Below are positions 43,371-52,218 of a DNA stretch of 64,000 nucleotides, piece by piece. Where the stretch lies: positions 1,736,001 to 1,800,000 of the forward strand of contig NZ_CP098514.1 of assembly GCF_023703775.1 (NCBI RefSeq), written 5' to 3'. Position 1 is the first letter of the stretch. Each line of letters opens with the position of its first letter. Under the pieces are notes generated by a model, which did no database searches, was not told where the DNA came from, and saw only the letters and a list, made by a program, of their open reading frames with translations. Made by a program: the position numbers and the translations under genes. The DNA is from Haloplanus sp. GDY1. GTDB lineage: Archaea > Halobacteriota > Halobacteria > Halobacteriales > Haloferacaceae.

Positions 43371-43514
43371 TCAGAAGCTGATCAGGTCGTCGAACTCGAC
43401 CTCGTCGACGCGCTCCCCACAGACCGCACACTCGTCGACGTCGTCCGGGCCGGCCCCACCTTCCATGTGAACGTTGCCACAGTCGCGACACACTTCGAGT
43501 TCCGCCTGGAGCAT
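43371..43514 (-). CDS. Very small zinc-ribbon protein
   Basis: A protein of 47 residues starting MLQAELEVCRDCGNVHMEGG. Two C-x2-C pairs (9 and 12, 30 and 33) form a rubredoxin/zinc-ribbon-like knuckle pair, and the rest is acidic. Haloarchaea encode many such micro-proteins. The start is set by the hydrophilic start and the absence of an alternative ATG close by. Role unknown. Confidence 0.7.
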   Translation of the reverse strand: MLQAELEVCRDCGNVHMEGGAGPDDVDECAVCGERVDEVEFDDLISF

Positions 43515-43596
43515 ACACGCCCGGGTTCCGCCGGCAGGGAGATAGGTCTTGGGGCGAGTGGAAACCTCCAAGACGCCGCCGCGGTAACGGCGCTCG

Positions 43597-45018
43597 ATGG
43601 CCGGCTCTCCCCTCGATGCGCTCGCCCGCGCCCTCGACCGGGCCGGCGTCATCGACCCCCGTCGCCTCCGCGAGACGGTCGACCTGGCGTGGCCCCGGAT
43701 CGTCACCGGCCTCGCCATCATGTCCAAGTCCACCGTGGACCTGGCGATGGTCGGGTGGGACGTGGGCGCCGCGGCCGTCGCCGGCCTCGCGTTCGCCAAC
43801 GCCTACTGGCAGGTGGGGAAGTTCCTCGGCATCGGCCTCGCGGGCGGGACGGTCACGCTCGTCTCGCAGGCCTACGGCGCCGAGGACGCCGCCCGGGCGA
43901 GCGCCGCCGTCGGCGTCTCCCTCGTCGCCGCGCTCGTCCTCGCGGCGCCCATCGCCGCCACGTACGCCGCCTTCGCGCCCGACCTGGTGGCCGTCCTCGG
44001 CTCCGAACCGGCCCCGCTCGGCCACGCCGCCACCTACCTCGCCCTCGTCGCGCCCGCCCTGCTCTTCGAGTTCCCGAACCTGATCGCCAGTCGCACCTAC
44101 GCCGGCGTCGGCGACACGCTGACGCCGATGGCCGTCCGCGCCGGGGGTGCGCTCGCGAACGTCGCCCTCTCGGCGACCCTGATCTTCGGCTACGGCCTCG
44201 GCGTCGCCGGCGCCGCCCTCGGGACGTCGGTTTCGACGGGCGTCGTCGCCCTCGTCTTCGCGTGGGGGCTGTCCGGCCGCTCGTACCTCGGCCGCGGGGC
44301 CTGCCCCGTCGCCGTCACCCGTGAGACGCTCCGGTTCGACGGGATCGGCCACCTCAGCCGTCGGCTGCTCGGCGTCTCGGCGCCCCTGATGGCCCGACGC
44401 CTCGCGGAGACGCTCGTCGCCTTCCCCCTCGTGGCCATCGCGGCGACCTTCGGCCCGGCCGTCGTCGCCGCCTACGAGGTGGCCCGCCGCGTCCGCACCC
44501 TGATCGACAGTTTCTCGTGGGGCTTCTCCATCGCCGCGAGCACGCTCGTCGGCCAGCGTCTCGGCGCCGGCGACGAGGCGGAGGCGGAGGCCTACGCCCG
44601 GGCCATCGTCCGCCTCTCCGCGACGGTGTACGTCGTCGCCGCGGCCGTCGTCCTCGCGCTCTCGGGGCACGTCGCCGGCCTGTTCGTCGACGACGCGGCA
44701 GTCCTCGCCGTCGCCGACCCCTTCGTCGCCACCGCGGCCGCCAGCGTCGTCTTCCTCGGCGTCGACGGCTCCGCGACCGGGACGCTCCGCGGCGCGGGCG
44801 ACACCCGCTACCCCTTCCTGGCCTCCCTCCTCGGCCGGTACGGCTGTGCGCTCCCCGTCGCGGCGCTCGGCCTCGTCACGCCGCTCGGCGCGGCGGCGCT
44901 GCTGGCCGCGATGGTCGTCGAGGCGGCCGTCCCCGCCGCGTGCAACGTCGCCCGCGTTCGCTCGAACCGCTGGAAGGCGGTCGGGCGGACGCACGCGGCG
45001 GCCGGCGCCGACGACTAG
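43597..45018 (+). CDS. MATE-family multidrug efflux protein
   Basis: A protein of 473 residues with twelve expected membrane helices in two MatE halves. The first half starts RRLRETVDLAWPRIVTGLAIMSKSTVDLAMVG and the second contains RLAETLVAFPLVAI. Conserved small-residue turns such as GFSIAASTLVGQRLGAGD are typical. It probably exports cationic compounds using a Na+ or H+ gradient. The stop overlaps the convergent tenA gene by 4 bp. Confidence 0.9.
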   Translation: MAGSPLDALARALDRAGVIDPRRLRETVDLAWPRIVTGLAIMSKSTVDLAMVGWDVGAAAVAGLAFANAYWQVGKFLGIGLAGGTVTLVSQAYGAEDAARASAAVGVSLVAALVLAAPIAATYAAFAPDLVAVLGSEPAPLGHAATYLALVAPALLFEFPNLIASRTYAGVGDTLTPMAVRAGGALANVALSATLIFGYGLGVAGAALGTSVSTGVVALVFAWGLSGRSYLGRGACPVAVTRETLRFDGIGHLSRRLLGVSAPLMARRLAETLVAFPLVAIAATFGPAVVAAYEVARRVRTLIDSFSWGFSIAASTLVGQRLGAGDEAEAEAYARAIVRLSATVYVVAAAVVLALSGHVAGLFVDDAAVLAVADPFVATAAASVVFLGVDGSATGTLRGAGDTRYPFLASLLGRYGCALPVAALGLVTPLGAAALLAAMVVEAAVPAACNVARVRSNRWKAVGRTHAAAGADD

Positions 45019-45692
45019 TCGTAGGCCGCCTCGAAGAAGTCCCGCTCCAGTTCGACCGTCCGCCGGAACAGCGCGTCGATGCGGCGCTGGCGGCGCGGCG
45101 AGGCGGCCGCCGTCTCCCGGTCCAGTTCCTCGCGGAGCCACCCCACGAAGTCGACGAACTCGGGGGTGGCGTGCAGGTCGACCCACTCCGACAGGTAGAA
45201 CCGCGCCGGCGGCGATTCGACCGCCCCGGCCCACGTCGCGTACACCCACTCGGCGGGCACCAGCACCGCGAGCGTCTCGGCGTACCCGCCCTCGCGGCCG
45301 GCGCGTTCCAGCAGGTCGACGAAGGCCCGCGTGGTCGCCGTCGGGTCGGCGTTTCGGTCCCCGTCGAGGGCGTCCAGCGACCGCTCGAAGTAGTCGTTCT
45401 CCTCGTCGGTGAGCGTCCCGAGGAAGCCGACGAGGCGCGCCTTCGCGGCCATCGACGGCGCCTCGCCGACGGCGTGGCCGAAGGTGCCCACCAGCGTCTC
45501 CACGAAGGCGAAATCCTGCTCCAGATACCGGCGGAAGGCGTCGTCGGAGAGGTCGCCGGCGGCGAGTTCGCGGACGAACCGGCCGTCGACGGCCGCGGTC
45601 CAGTCCGGTTCCGAGCGCTCGCGGAGCCAGTCGGTCGGCCGGGCGCTTTCCGTCCCCTCGGCGTACGCGTCGAACGTGTCCGGCGGAGCCAT
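45015..45692 (-). CDS. tenA: TenA-family protein (thiaminase II-like)
   Basis: A protein of 225 residues, all helical. The TenA/PqqC core has FRRYLEQDFAFVETLVGTFG and a conserved EWVYATWA near 150. Bacterial TenA hydrolyses aminopyrimidine breakdown products in thiamine salvage. The catalytic Cys of TenA is not visible, so this may belong to the TenA_E group that uses Glu, or may be a diverged member. Start ATG 45692. The opposite-strand FAD gene starts 72 bp away. Confidence 0.75.
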   Translation of the reverse strand: MAPPDTFDAYAEGTESARPTDWLRERSEPDWTAAVDGRFVRELAAGDLSDDAFRRYLEQDFAFVETLVGTFGHAVGEAPSMAAKARLVGFLGTLTDEENDYFERSLDALDGDRNADPTATTRAFVDLLERAGREGGYAETLAVLVPAEWVYATWAGAVESPPARFYLSEWVDLHATPEFVDFVGWLREELDRETAAASPRRQRRIDALFRRTVELERDFFEAAYD

Positions 45693-45764
45693 ACGCGACG
45701 CTCCGGCGGCGACCGACAAAGAGTTTGGTCCGTGGCGTTTTGTCCCTCCGGCCGTAGTGAGGAT

Positions 45765-46841
45765 ATGACCGACATCGGCATCGTGGGCGCGGGGGCGGCC
45801 GCCGCCGCGGCGACGTACGTCCTCGACGGCGCGGTTCCCGACGCCTCCGTCACCGTCCTGGAGAAGTCGGGCGGGCTGTGTGGCCGCGCGGCGACGCGCC
45901 GCCGCGGCGACGTCACCTACGACTACGGCGCCAACTACCTCAGGGACGACGACGATCAGGTGGTCGACCTCGTCACGACGTTCGACGACGGCCTCGTCGA
46001 CGTCGTGGGCGACGTCTACGCCTTCGACCGCACCGGGACCGTGAGCGAGGGCCGCGATACCGACGGGCGCAAGTGGACCTACCGCACCGGGCTGACGCGC
46101 CTCGCGAAACACCTCTTCGGCGCCACCGACGCGACGGTCCACCGCCGAACGCGGGTCGAGGGGCTCACGAGAACCGGGGACGCGTGGACGCTCGCCGACG
46201 ACGCGGGCGAGCGGTGGGGCCCCTTCGACGTCGTCCTCCTCAACCCGCCGGCGCCAGGGACCGCGGCGCTGCTCGAAGCCGCGGACTGGGAGCAGGAGGC
46301 CCGGACCGACCTGCTGGCGGCCGCCCGGGACGTCGACTACCGCGCCGTCTGGACCGCCGTGCTGGGCTACGGGTTCGACCTCGACCGGCCGTACTACGCG
46401 CTCGTGAACGCCGACAAGGAACACGCGGTGGGGTGGGTCGCCCGCGAGTCGTGCAAGCCCGGCCACGTCCCCGACGGCGAGTCGGTGCTCGTCGTGCAGG
46501 CGAACCACGAGTGGTCGGTCGAGCGCTCGGACGCCGACCCGAGCGAGAACGTCGCCGCTCTGGCCGACCACGCGGCCGCACTGCTCGACGACGAGCGGCT
46601 CTCGGACCCCGCTTGGACCGACCACCAGGACTGGCGGTACGCGCTCCCCGAGTCGGGGCTCCGGCGCGGCGCCCGGGGCGCGGCCGAGGACGCCGGGTGT
46701 TACGTCGTCGGCGACTGGGTGGCGGGCGAGGCGCGCCTGCACGCCGCGCTCCGGAGCGGCCTCGACACCGGCGAGCGGGTCGCGGACGCTCTAACCGCTC
46801 TCGGCCGTCGGCCCGCGCTCGACCCGCAGGAACGCCGGTAG
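45765..46841 (+). CDS. FAD-dependent amine oxidase/renalase-like protein
   Basis: A protein of 358 residues. The N-terminal FAD dinucleotide-binding motif is GIVGAGAAAAAATYVLD (G-x-G-x2-A, near 4-20), then VTVLEKSGGLCGRAATRR (Glu binds ribose; G-G-L-C-G-R loop). The tail has YVVGDWVAGEARLHAALRSG, the second FAD site. The layout fits renalase-like or protoporphyrinogen-oxidase-like flavoproteins. The substrate is unknown. Its last 51 bp overlap the convergent MFS gene, an unusually long antisense coding overlap here. Confidence 0.85.
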   Translation: MTDIGIVGAGAAAAAATYVLDGAVPDASVTVLEKSGGLCGRAATRRRGDVTYDYGANYLRDDDDQVVDLVTTFDDGLVDVVGDVYAFDRTGTVSEGRDTDGRKWTYRTGLTRLAKHLFGATDATVHRRTRVEGLTRTGDAWTLADDAGERWGPFDVVLLNPPAPGTAALLEAADWEQEARTDLLAAARDVDYRAVWTAVLGYGFDLDRPYYALVNADKEHAVGWVARESCKPGHVPDGESVLVVQANHEWSVERSDADPSENVAALADHAAALLDDERLSDPAWTDHQDWRYALPESGLRRGARGAAEDAGCYVVGDWVAGEARLHAALRSGLDTGERVADALTALGRRPALDPQERR

Positions 46842-47972
46842 CGTCGCCGCCGCCAGCGCGAGTTCGAGGCCGCCGACCGCCAGGAACGCCGTCCGATAGC
46901 CGTAGGCGTCGGCGACCAGGCCGCCGGCGACGATGCCGACGAGGAAGCCGACGCTCCCGGCGATGTTGAACCCGGCCATGGCGACGCCGCGCTCCGTCGG
47001 GTCCGCGAGGTCCGTCACCAGCGCGAGCGTCGCCGGCACCATGAGCGCCCCGAGGACGCCCACCAGCACCATCCCCGCCTGCGCGGCCCGGAGGGAGGGC
47101 ACGACGCCGACGAGGATCACCGCGCCGCCGTACAGCGCCGACCCCGCGACGATGGGGACGGTGCGCCCGATCCGATCCGAGACGACGCCGAAGGGGTACT
47201 GCAGGAGGGCGAAGGGGGCGAAAAACAGCGCGAGCGTCGCGCCCGTCGCGGCGGGGCTCAACCCGAAGACGGTGCGGAAGTAGAGCGTCCCGACCAGGGA
47301 GAAGAAGCCGGCGGTGAGTCGGTCGACGAAGCCGAAGGCGTAGGGGAGCGCGAGCCGGGGCGTCCGCCGGAGGCCGGCGAACGGCGACTCCCGGTCGGTG
47401 GCCGACGGCGCCCGGTCGACGACGAAGGGCACGCAGAGGGCGACGAGGAGGAAGACCCCGCTCGCGGCGTACAGCGGGACGAACGGTCCGAAGCCGTAGA
47501 GGACGCCGCCGAGTGGCGCGCCGGTGGCCGTCCCGAGGCCGATGGCGATGCCCGTCGCTCCCATGTTGCGGCCGTGTGTCCCCTCCAGATCCATGAGCAT
47601 CGTCATGGCCAGCGAGAAGGCGCCGACGGTCGCCGCGCCCTGGAACGCCCGGAGCGCCAGCACGGCGGCGAAGGGGAGGTCGAAACTGACCGGCAGAGTC
47701 GCCAGCAGCAGGTAGCCGACGGCGCCGAGGAGGGCGCCCGCGGCGACGAAGGGGATCCGCCGGCCGGCGGCGTCGCTCGCCATCCCCCAGGGGACGGCGA
47801 AGACGACGAAGGCCGCGAACTCGGCGGCCAGGAACCACATGCTCGCGTCGAGGTCGGTCTCGGCGCCGAGCGCGCCGACGAGCGCGTCGATCCCGGGGTA
47901 GAGGAGGACCTGTGCCAGCAGGGTGGCGTACACGACGCCGGCGAGCGCGACGCGACTGCGAGTTCGGGACAC
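46791..47972 (-). CDS. Major facilitator superfamily transporter
   Basis: A protein of 393 residues with twelve hydrophobic helices. The MFS loop motif occurs as GMASDAAGRRIPF after helix 2 and again as GVVSDRIGRTVPI after helix 8 (G-x3-D-x2-G-R). Composition and length fit drug:H+ antiporters of the DHA1 group, but the substrate cannot be inferred. The C-terminus is encoded opposite the end of the FAD oxidoreductase gene. Confidence 0.88.
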   Translation of the reverse strand: MSRTRSRVALAGVVYATLLAQVLLYPGIDALVGALGAETDLDASMWFLAAEFAAFVVFAVPWGMASDAAGRRIPFVAAGALLGAVGYLLLATLPVSFDLPFAAVLALRAFQGAATVGAFSLAMTMLMDLEGTHGRNMGATGIAIGLGTATGAPLGGVLYGFGPFVPLYAASGVFLLVALCVPFVVDRAPSATDRESPFAGLRRTPRLALPYAFGFVDRLTAGFFSLVGTLYFRTVFGLSPAATGATLALFFAPFALLQYPFGVVSDRIGRTVPIVAGSALYGGAVILVGVVPSLRAAQAGMVLVGVLGALMVPATLALVTDLADPTERGVAMAGFNIAGSVGFLVGIVAGGLVADAYGYRTAFLAVGGLELALAAATLPAFLRVERGPTAESG

Positions 47973-48161
47973 GACTCTCCGTCGTCGGAAGGCCGTGATC
48001 CACCCCCTACTGTCTTTCGGGCTCGAAGTTGCGACGAATTCTAGACGGAGTTCGGGCGAACCTTGGAAAATCGCTTACTCCGTCGCTCGCGTCCGGGGCA
48101 GTATGGACCCCACACACGACCCGGGACGACGCGCCAGTGACCCGCGGCCGGAGGGGACGCC

Positions 48162-49631
48162 GTGACCCCGGCGGCGTGGCGGCGACGCCTCCTCGCCGCC
48201 GCCGTCGCCCTCGCGGGCGGCGTCGCCGCCGTCGCCGGATCGTACGCCGTCGTCGGCGACGCCCCCGCCTTCGTCGCGGCGCCGATAGCGAACCTGACCG
48301 TCACGCTCGCGCCCGGCGTCCTCGTCACGTTCGCCATCACCGTCCTCGGCGACCTGGGGAGCAAACTGGCGTACGCGTCGGGGCTTGCGGTCACCGCGGC
48401 CCTCCTCGGCGTCGTCGTCGCGGCCGGCCGCCTGGCCGCGGCCCGGATCGACCGCCCGCTGCTCGCGCCCGCGGCCGTCGCCCTCGCCGTCGGCGCCGTC
48501 GCCGGCGTCCTCGCCGGCGCGCTCGACTCGGCGGTCGGCGCGGCGGTCGGCGCGGCGCTCGTCGCGACCGTCGCGGACCTCGGGGGCGACGCGGGCACCC
48601 CGACCGACGACGGTCGGCGCGCGCTCCTCTCGGGGGCGGCCGCCCTCGCCGTCGCCGCCCTCGGGGTCGGCGGCCGACGGGCGTTCGCACCCTCGGACCC
48701 GACCCCGACGACGCCGGTCCCCGACGACGTGGCGGCCCTCCTCGCGGAGGCGGAGGGGAAGTCGCTCGCAGTCGAGGGGCTGGAACCCCTCGTCAGCGAT
48801 CACTTCTACCGGGTGGACATCGCCAACGTCGACCCCGATCCCGCCCGCGAGGACTGGTCGCTGCGGATCCACGGCGCCGTCGGCGAGGAGACGACCTACA
48901 CCTTCGCGGACGTCGAGGCGATGGAACACGAACACCGGTTCGAGACGCTTCGCTGCGTCGGCGAGTCGCTCAACGGGCGCAAACTCGACACCGCCGTCTG
49001 GACGGGCGTCCCGCTGATGGGCCTGCTGGAGCCGGCCGACCTCCAGGGGGAGTACGTGATGCTCCGGGCGGCCGACGGCTACTACGAGGAGTTCCCGGTC
49101 GCGGCGCTCGAAACCGGCTTCCTCGCGGTGGGGATGAACGGACAACCGCTCCCCCGCGCCCACGGCGCGCCCGCCCGGGCGCTCATCCCGGGCCACTGGG
49201 GCGAGATCAACGTCAAGTGGCTCACCGAGATCGAGATTCTGGACGAACCGGCGACGGGCTACTGGGAGGAGCGCGGCTGGCACGGCACCGGCCCCGTGAA
49301 CACCGTCGCGAAGCTGTGGGCGACGAACCGCCTCGACGACGGCCGGATCGAAGTGGCCGGGCCGGCCTACGCCGGCACCCGGGGGATCGAGTCGGTCGAG
49401 GTGTCGACCGACGGCGGCGACACCTGGACCGAGGCCGACCTCTCCACCCCGCTCCCCGGCGAGGACGTGTGGCGCCAGTGGGTGTATCGCTACGAGGCCA
49501 CTGGCCCCCACGAGGTGGTCGTCCGTGCTATCGACGGCACCGGCACCCTCCAGCCCGAAGACGAGCGGCGGGCCTTCCCCAGCGGGCCGAGCGGGTGGGT
49601 CAGCCGGTCGGTCGACCCCGACGCGCTGTGA
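48162..49631 (+). CDS. Membrane-anchored sulfite-oxidase-family molybdoenzyme
   Basis: A protein of 489 residues from GTG 48162. Four hydrophobic helices occur in the first 170 residues, with low-complexity Ala/Gly/Val. A linker (DPTPTTPVP) leads to the SUOX molybdopterin domain (about 190-370) with the Mo-binding Cys265 in LRCVGESLNG, GVPLMGLLEP and PGHWGEINVKWL. A Mo-co dimerisation domain (about 385-480) follows. The catalytic domain has no Tat signal of its own, so its side of the membrane is unclear. The electron donor could be sulfite or another oxo-acceptor. It is a candidate partner of the reductase operon to its right. Confidence 0.85.
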   Translation: MTPAAWRRRLLAAAVALAGGVAAVAGSYAVVGDAPAFVAAPIANLTVTLAPGVLVTFAITVLGDLGSKLAYASGLAVTAALLGVVVAAGRLAAARIDRPLLAPAAVALAVGAVAGVLAGALDSAVGAAVGAALVATVADLGGDAGTPTDDGRRALLSGAAALAVAALGVGGRRAFAPSDPTPTTPVPDDVAALLAEAEGKSLAVEGLEPLVSDHFYRVDIANVDPDPAREDWSLRIHGAVGEETTYTFADVEAMEHEHRFETLRCVGESLNGRKLDTAVWTGVPLMGLLEPADLQGEYVMLRAADGYYEEFPVAALETGFLAVGMNGQPLPRAHGAPARALIPGHWGEINVKWLTEIEILDEPATGYWEERGWHGTGPVNTVAKLWATNRLDDGRIEVAGPAYAGTRGIESVEVSTDGGDTWTEADLSTPLPGEDVWRQWVYRYEATGPHEVVVRAIDGTGTLQPEDERRAFPSGPSGWVSRSVDPDAL

Positions 49632-49681
49632 GCCGGGCGAACAGTTTTGCCCGCGCCACCACCACCACACCACGGCCGCCG

Positions 49682-49954
49682 ATGGAGAAGGCACTCTGGT
49701 ATCTGCTCGCCGGGACGCGCGGCGGGAAGAACCGCGCGCGCATCATCCGCCTCCTCGACGAGCGGCCGCGCAACGCCAACCAGTTGCACGAGGAACTCGG
49801 CCTCGATTACAACTCGGTCCGCCACCACCTCGACATGCTCGAAGACCACGGCGTGATCGAGAGCGGCGACCAAGAGTACGGCCGACTCTACTTCCTCACC
49901 GACCGGTTCGACAGCCATCGCGACCGGTTCGAGGAGATCACGGAGCACGTCTGA
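49682..49954 (+). CDS. Winged-helix transcriptional regulator (ArsR-like)
   Basis: A protein of 90 residues. The wHTH core reads NRARIIRLLDERPRNANQLHEELGLDYNSVRHHLDMLEDHGVIE, with recognition helix at NSVRHHLDML and wing KE-x-G-R-LYFLT-like residues. It is followed 1 bp later by a small membrane-protein gene, a pairing common in haloarchaea. It may regulate that gene. No effector-binding Cys is present. Confidence 0.8.
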   Translation: MEKALWYLLAGTRGGKNRARIIRLLDERPRNANQLHEELGLDYNSVRHHLDMLEDHGVIESGDQEYGRLYFLTDRFDSHRDRFEEITEHV

Positions 49955-49955
49955 C

Positions 49956-50255
49956 ATGGCACCCATGACCCCCACCCTGACCATCGCGAGCGCCCTCTCG
50001 GCGCTGAACATCGCGCTGCTCGCCGCCCTGCTTTCCGTCTGGTGGCGCAACTACCGGCAGTTCGGCACACCGCTCACGCTCGGCCTCGTCGCCTTCGCCC
50101 TCGTCCTCGCCGTCGAGAACGTCGTGGCCATCGGCTTTTTCTTCAGCTCCGGGATGCTCTACGCCGCCGATCCGGGCGCCCAGACGGCCGTCCTCGCGAT
50201 GCGCGCCCTCCAGTTCGTCGCGCTCGCCTTCCTCACCTACGTGACGATGCGGTGA
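49956..50255 (+). CDS. Small membrane protein (DUF7521-type)
   Basis: A protein of 99 residues with three hydrophobic helices (about 9-30, 40-62 and 75-98). It directly follows the winged-helix gene (1 bp), the arrangement I recall for the DUF7521 family. It might be the membrane sensor or target of that regulator. Function unknown. Confidence 0.65.
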   Translation: MAPMTPTLTIASALSALNIALLAALLSVWWRNYRQFGTPLTLGLVAFALVLAVENVVAIGFFFSSGMLYAADPGAQTAVLAMRALQFVALAFLTYVTMR

Positions 50256-50285
50256 GGTGAAGTGGCTCGGCCCCCGTCTCCCGGT

Positions 50286-50477
50286 ATGGCTCGTGACGCC
50301 CTCCTCACGACCGAGACGAAGGTGATCGTCCTGTTCATGGTTCTCGGGCTCACCGCCTGGTACCTGGTCCAGCAGGTCACGACGAACTCCGTCCTCGATT
50401 TCGTCGCGCTGATCGGTATCGGCGTCCTCGCCCCCACGCTCGTCAACGAGTGGCGGCGGCGACGCTCGGCGGACTAA
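50286..50477 (+). CDS. Short two-helix membrane protein
   Basis: A protein of 63 residues. Two hydrophobic helices (about 12-28 and 36-53) end in the basic tail NEWRRRRSAD. ATG 50286 is preceded by a purine-rich stretch and the upstream extension is Pro/Ser-rich leader. It overlaps the end of the reductase operon on the other strand by 4 bp. Family not recognised. Confidence 0.55.
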   Translation: MARDALLTTETKVIVLFMVLGLTAWYLVQQVTTNSVLDFVALIGIGVLAPTLVNEWRRRRSAD

Positions 50478-50911
50478 CCCGTTTCGAGCCGTTCGTACTC
50501 CTCGATGCGTTCGCCCGCCGCCAGCGCCACGGGTTCGAGCCGGCGCACTCGCTTGACCGTCCGCGCGCCGACGATCCGGGGTGCGACGAACCGCGGCCAC
50601 CCGCCGTCGCCCGCCCGCGCCGGGCCGTCGACCCGCGCCTCGGCGAGGACCCCGCCGACGGCGTCCGCGAGGGCGACGCAGGCGACGTGCTCGTCGGGGC
50701 CGTGGATCCGGAGGTGGGTGGCCGGACACCCCTCCGGCAGTCGGTCGAGCACCCACCCGACCGGGACGCCCCGCCACTCGCCGGTCCACCGGTCGCCGCT
50801 CGCACACCGGAAGGAGGCGCTCACGGCCGTCCGCGGCGCCGCCCCGAGGTCGACGGGACCGACGCCGTCGAGCGTCACGCGCCGGTCGGCGGCGGCCTCA
50901 CTCCCCGCCAC
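50474..50911 (-). CDS. Minimal sulfite-oxidase-type molybdopterin-binding domain protein
   Basis: A protein of 145 residues. FRCASGDRWTGEWRGVPVGWVL (near 34-55) aligns with the Mo-binding Cys motif of sulfite oxidases (LRC-x-GE...W-x-GVP), so Cys36 could bind molybdenum. The last part, PRFVAPRIVGARTVKRVRRLE, matches the end of that domain. The dimerisation domain and most of the substrate pocket are missing, making it about half the size of YedY-type proteins. It is the last gene of the type II reductase operon (14-bp overlap with the Mrp gene). A role in cofactor handling is possible. Confidence 0.65.
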   Translation of the reverse strand: MAGSEAAADRRVTLDGVGPVDLGAAPRTAVSASFRCASGDRWTGEWRGVPVGWVLDRLPEGCPATHLRIHGPDEHVACVALADAVGGVLAEARVDGPARAGDGGWPRFVAPRIVGARTVKRVRRLEPVALAAGERIEEYERLETG

Positions 50912-52217
50912 GGGCGGTCACCTCCCCGGCACCGGCACCGGCGTCGCTCTCGGCGGGCAGTTCGAGCAGCCACCGCTCGGGGCCGAGGCGGTCGATCACC
51001 CGGGGGTCGTCCCCGTCCGGGAGCGCCTCGCGGACCGCCGCCGGCGCCGTCGCGGTGACGAACCGCAGCGACTCGCCGGGGTCGAGCGCCGCCCGCTCGG
51101 CGCCGAGTTGCTCCCGGGCCGCCCGCGCGGGCACGCCCCGGAGGTCGAGCGCCTCCGGCGGGACGGGGTCGGTCGCCGTCGCCTCGCGGACGGCCCGCGC
51201 CAGTTCCGCCGCCCGGTCGCCGGCCGTCTCCGGGTCCGCGAGCGCCGGGTCGACCGGGAAGGAGTCGAGGACCGGCGCCGAGAACGCCTCGCCGACGTCG
51301 CTCGTCGGGAAGACGGCGTGTTCGGTCCCGCAGTCCGGACACGTCGCCGCGGTCATGTTGGGGACGACGCCGAGGACGGGGACGCCCTCCTCGCGGAACA
51401 GGCGTTCGCTGCGGACGGTGTCGCCGACGGCCGAGGGATCGGGCGTCGTCACGAGGACGGCCCCGGTGAGCGGGAGCGCCGACAGGCTCGTCAGCACCAC
51501 GTCGCCCGTCCCCGGCGGGAGGTCGACCACCAGCGTGTCGAGGTCGCCCCACGCCGTCTCGGCACAGAGGTCCGTCAGCGCCTCGTGGGCCATCGCCCCC
51601 CGCCACGCCACCGGGTCGTCGCCAGCGAGCAACCCGACGCTCATGGTCGCGATTCCGTCGGCGTCGACGGGCGCCGCGTCCCCGGCCTCCGTCGTCGTCA
51701 CGGGGCCGGAGACGCCGAGGCGCGCCGGCACGTTCGGCCCGTGGAGGTCGGCGTCGAACAGCCCCACCGACTCGCCCGCGGCGTCGAGCGCCCGGGCCAG
51801 CGCGACGGCCACCGTGGTCTTCCCGACGCCGCCCTTCGCGCTGGCGACGGCGACGACGCGGTCGACGTCCGGGAGCGGGACCGTCCCGTCGCCCCGTCCC
51901 GCGTCGTGACCCTGCGGCCGGCCGCTCGCGGGGCGCTCCCCGTCGTCAACGCGGACGCCCTCGACGCCCGGCACCGAGAGGACCGCCTCCCGGACGGACG
52001 CCTCGACCTCCTCGGCCGCCGGCGCGGGGAGTCCCGCGAACTCGACGGCGACCCGAACCTCGCCGTCGCGACACGACAGGCCGGTCACGAGCCCCGACTC
52101 CAGCACCCCGGCGCCGAGGTCCGGATCCTCGACGTCCGAGAGCGCCGCCTCGATCCGGTCGCGGAGCGAGGGGTCGTCGCCGTCCCCGTGCCCGCCACAG
52201 CCACACTCCTCGCGCAT
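50898..52217 (-). CDS. Mrp/NBP35-family Fe-S ATPase fused to DUF2249
   Basis: A protein of 439 residues. The N-terminal CGCGG and MIP18-like domain (about 16-90, SLRDRIEAALSDVEDPDL) are followed by a ParA/Mrp ATPase (about 120-345) with the deviant Walker A AKGGVGKTT (127-135) and a metal-binding CPDC near 294. The C-terminal DUF2249 domain (about 355-430, starting LDLRGVPARAAREQL) is unusual. Mrp proteins carry Fe-S clusters to target enzymes, so this one may load clusters on the reductase encoded upstream. That role is inferred from operon position. Confidence 0.82.
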   Translation of the reverse strand: MREECGCGGHGDGDDPSLRDRIEAALSDVEDPDLGAGVLESGLVTGLSCRDGEVRVAVEFAGLPAPAAEEVEASVREAVLSVPGVEGVRVDDGERPASGRPQGHDAGRGDGTVPLPDVDRVVAVASAKGGVGKTTVAVALARALDAAGESVGLFDADLHGPNVPARLGVSGPVTTTEAGDAAPVDADGIATMSVGLLAGDDPVAWRGAMAHEALTDLCAETAWGDLDTLVVDLPPGTGDVVLTSLSALPLTGAVLVTTPDPSAVGDTVRSERLFREEGVPVLGVVPNMTAATCPDCGTEHAVFPTSDVGEAFSAPVLDSFPVDPALADPETAGDRAAELARAVREATATDPVPPEALDLRGVPARAAREQLGAERAALDPGESLRFVTATAPAAVREALPDGDDPRVIDRLGPERWLLELPAESDAGAGAGEVTARGGE

Positions 52218-52218
52218 C

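Noticed and set aside
43371-43799. A 142-codon frame containing the zinc-ribbon protein
   Set aside because: Only the last 47 codons carry the Cys pairs and acidic composition. The upstream part is antisense to the MATE gene start.
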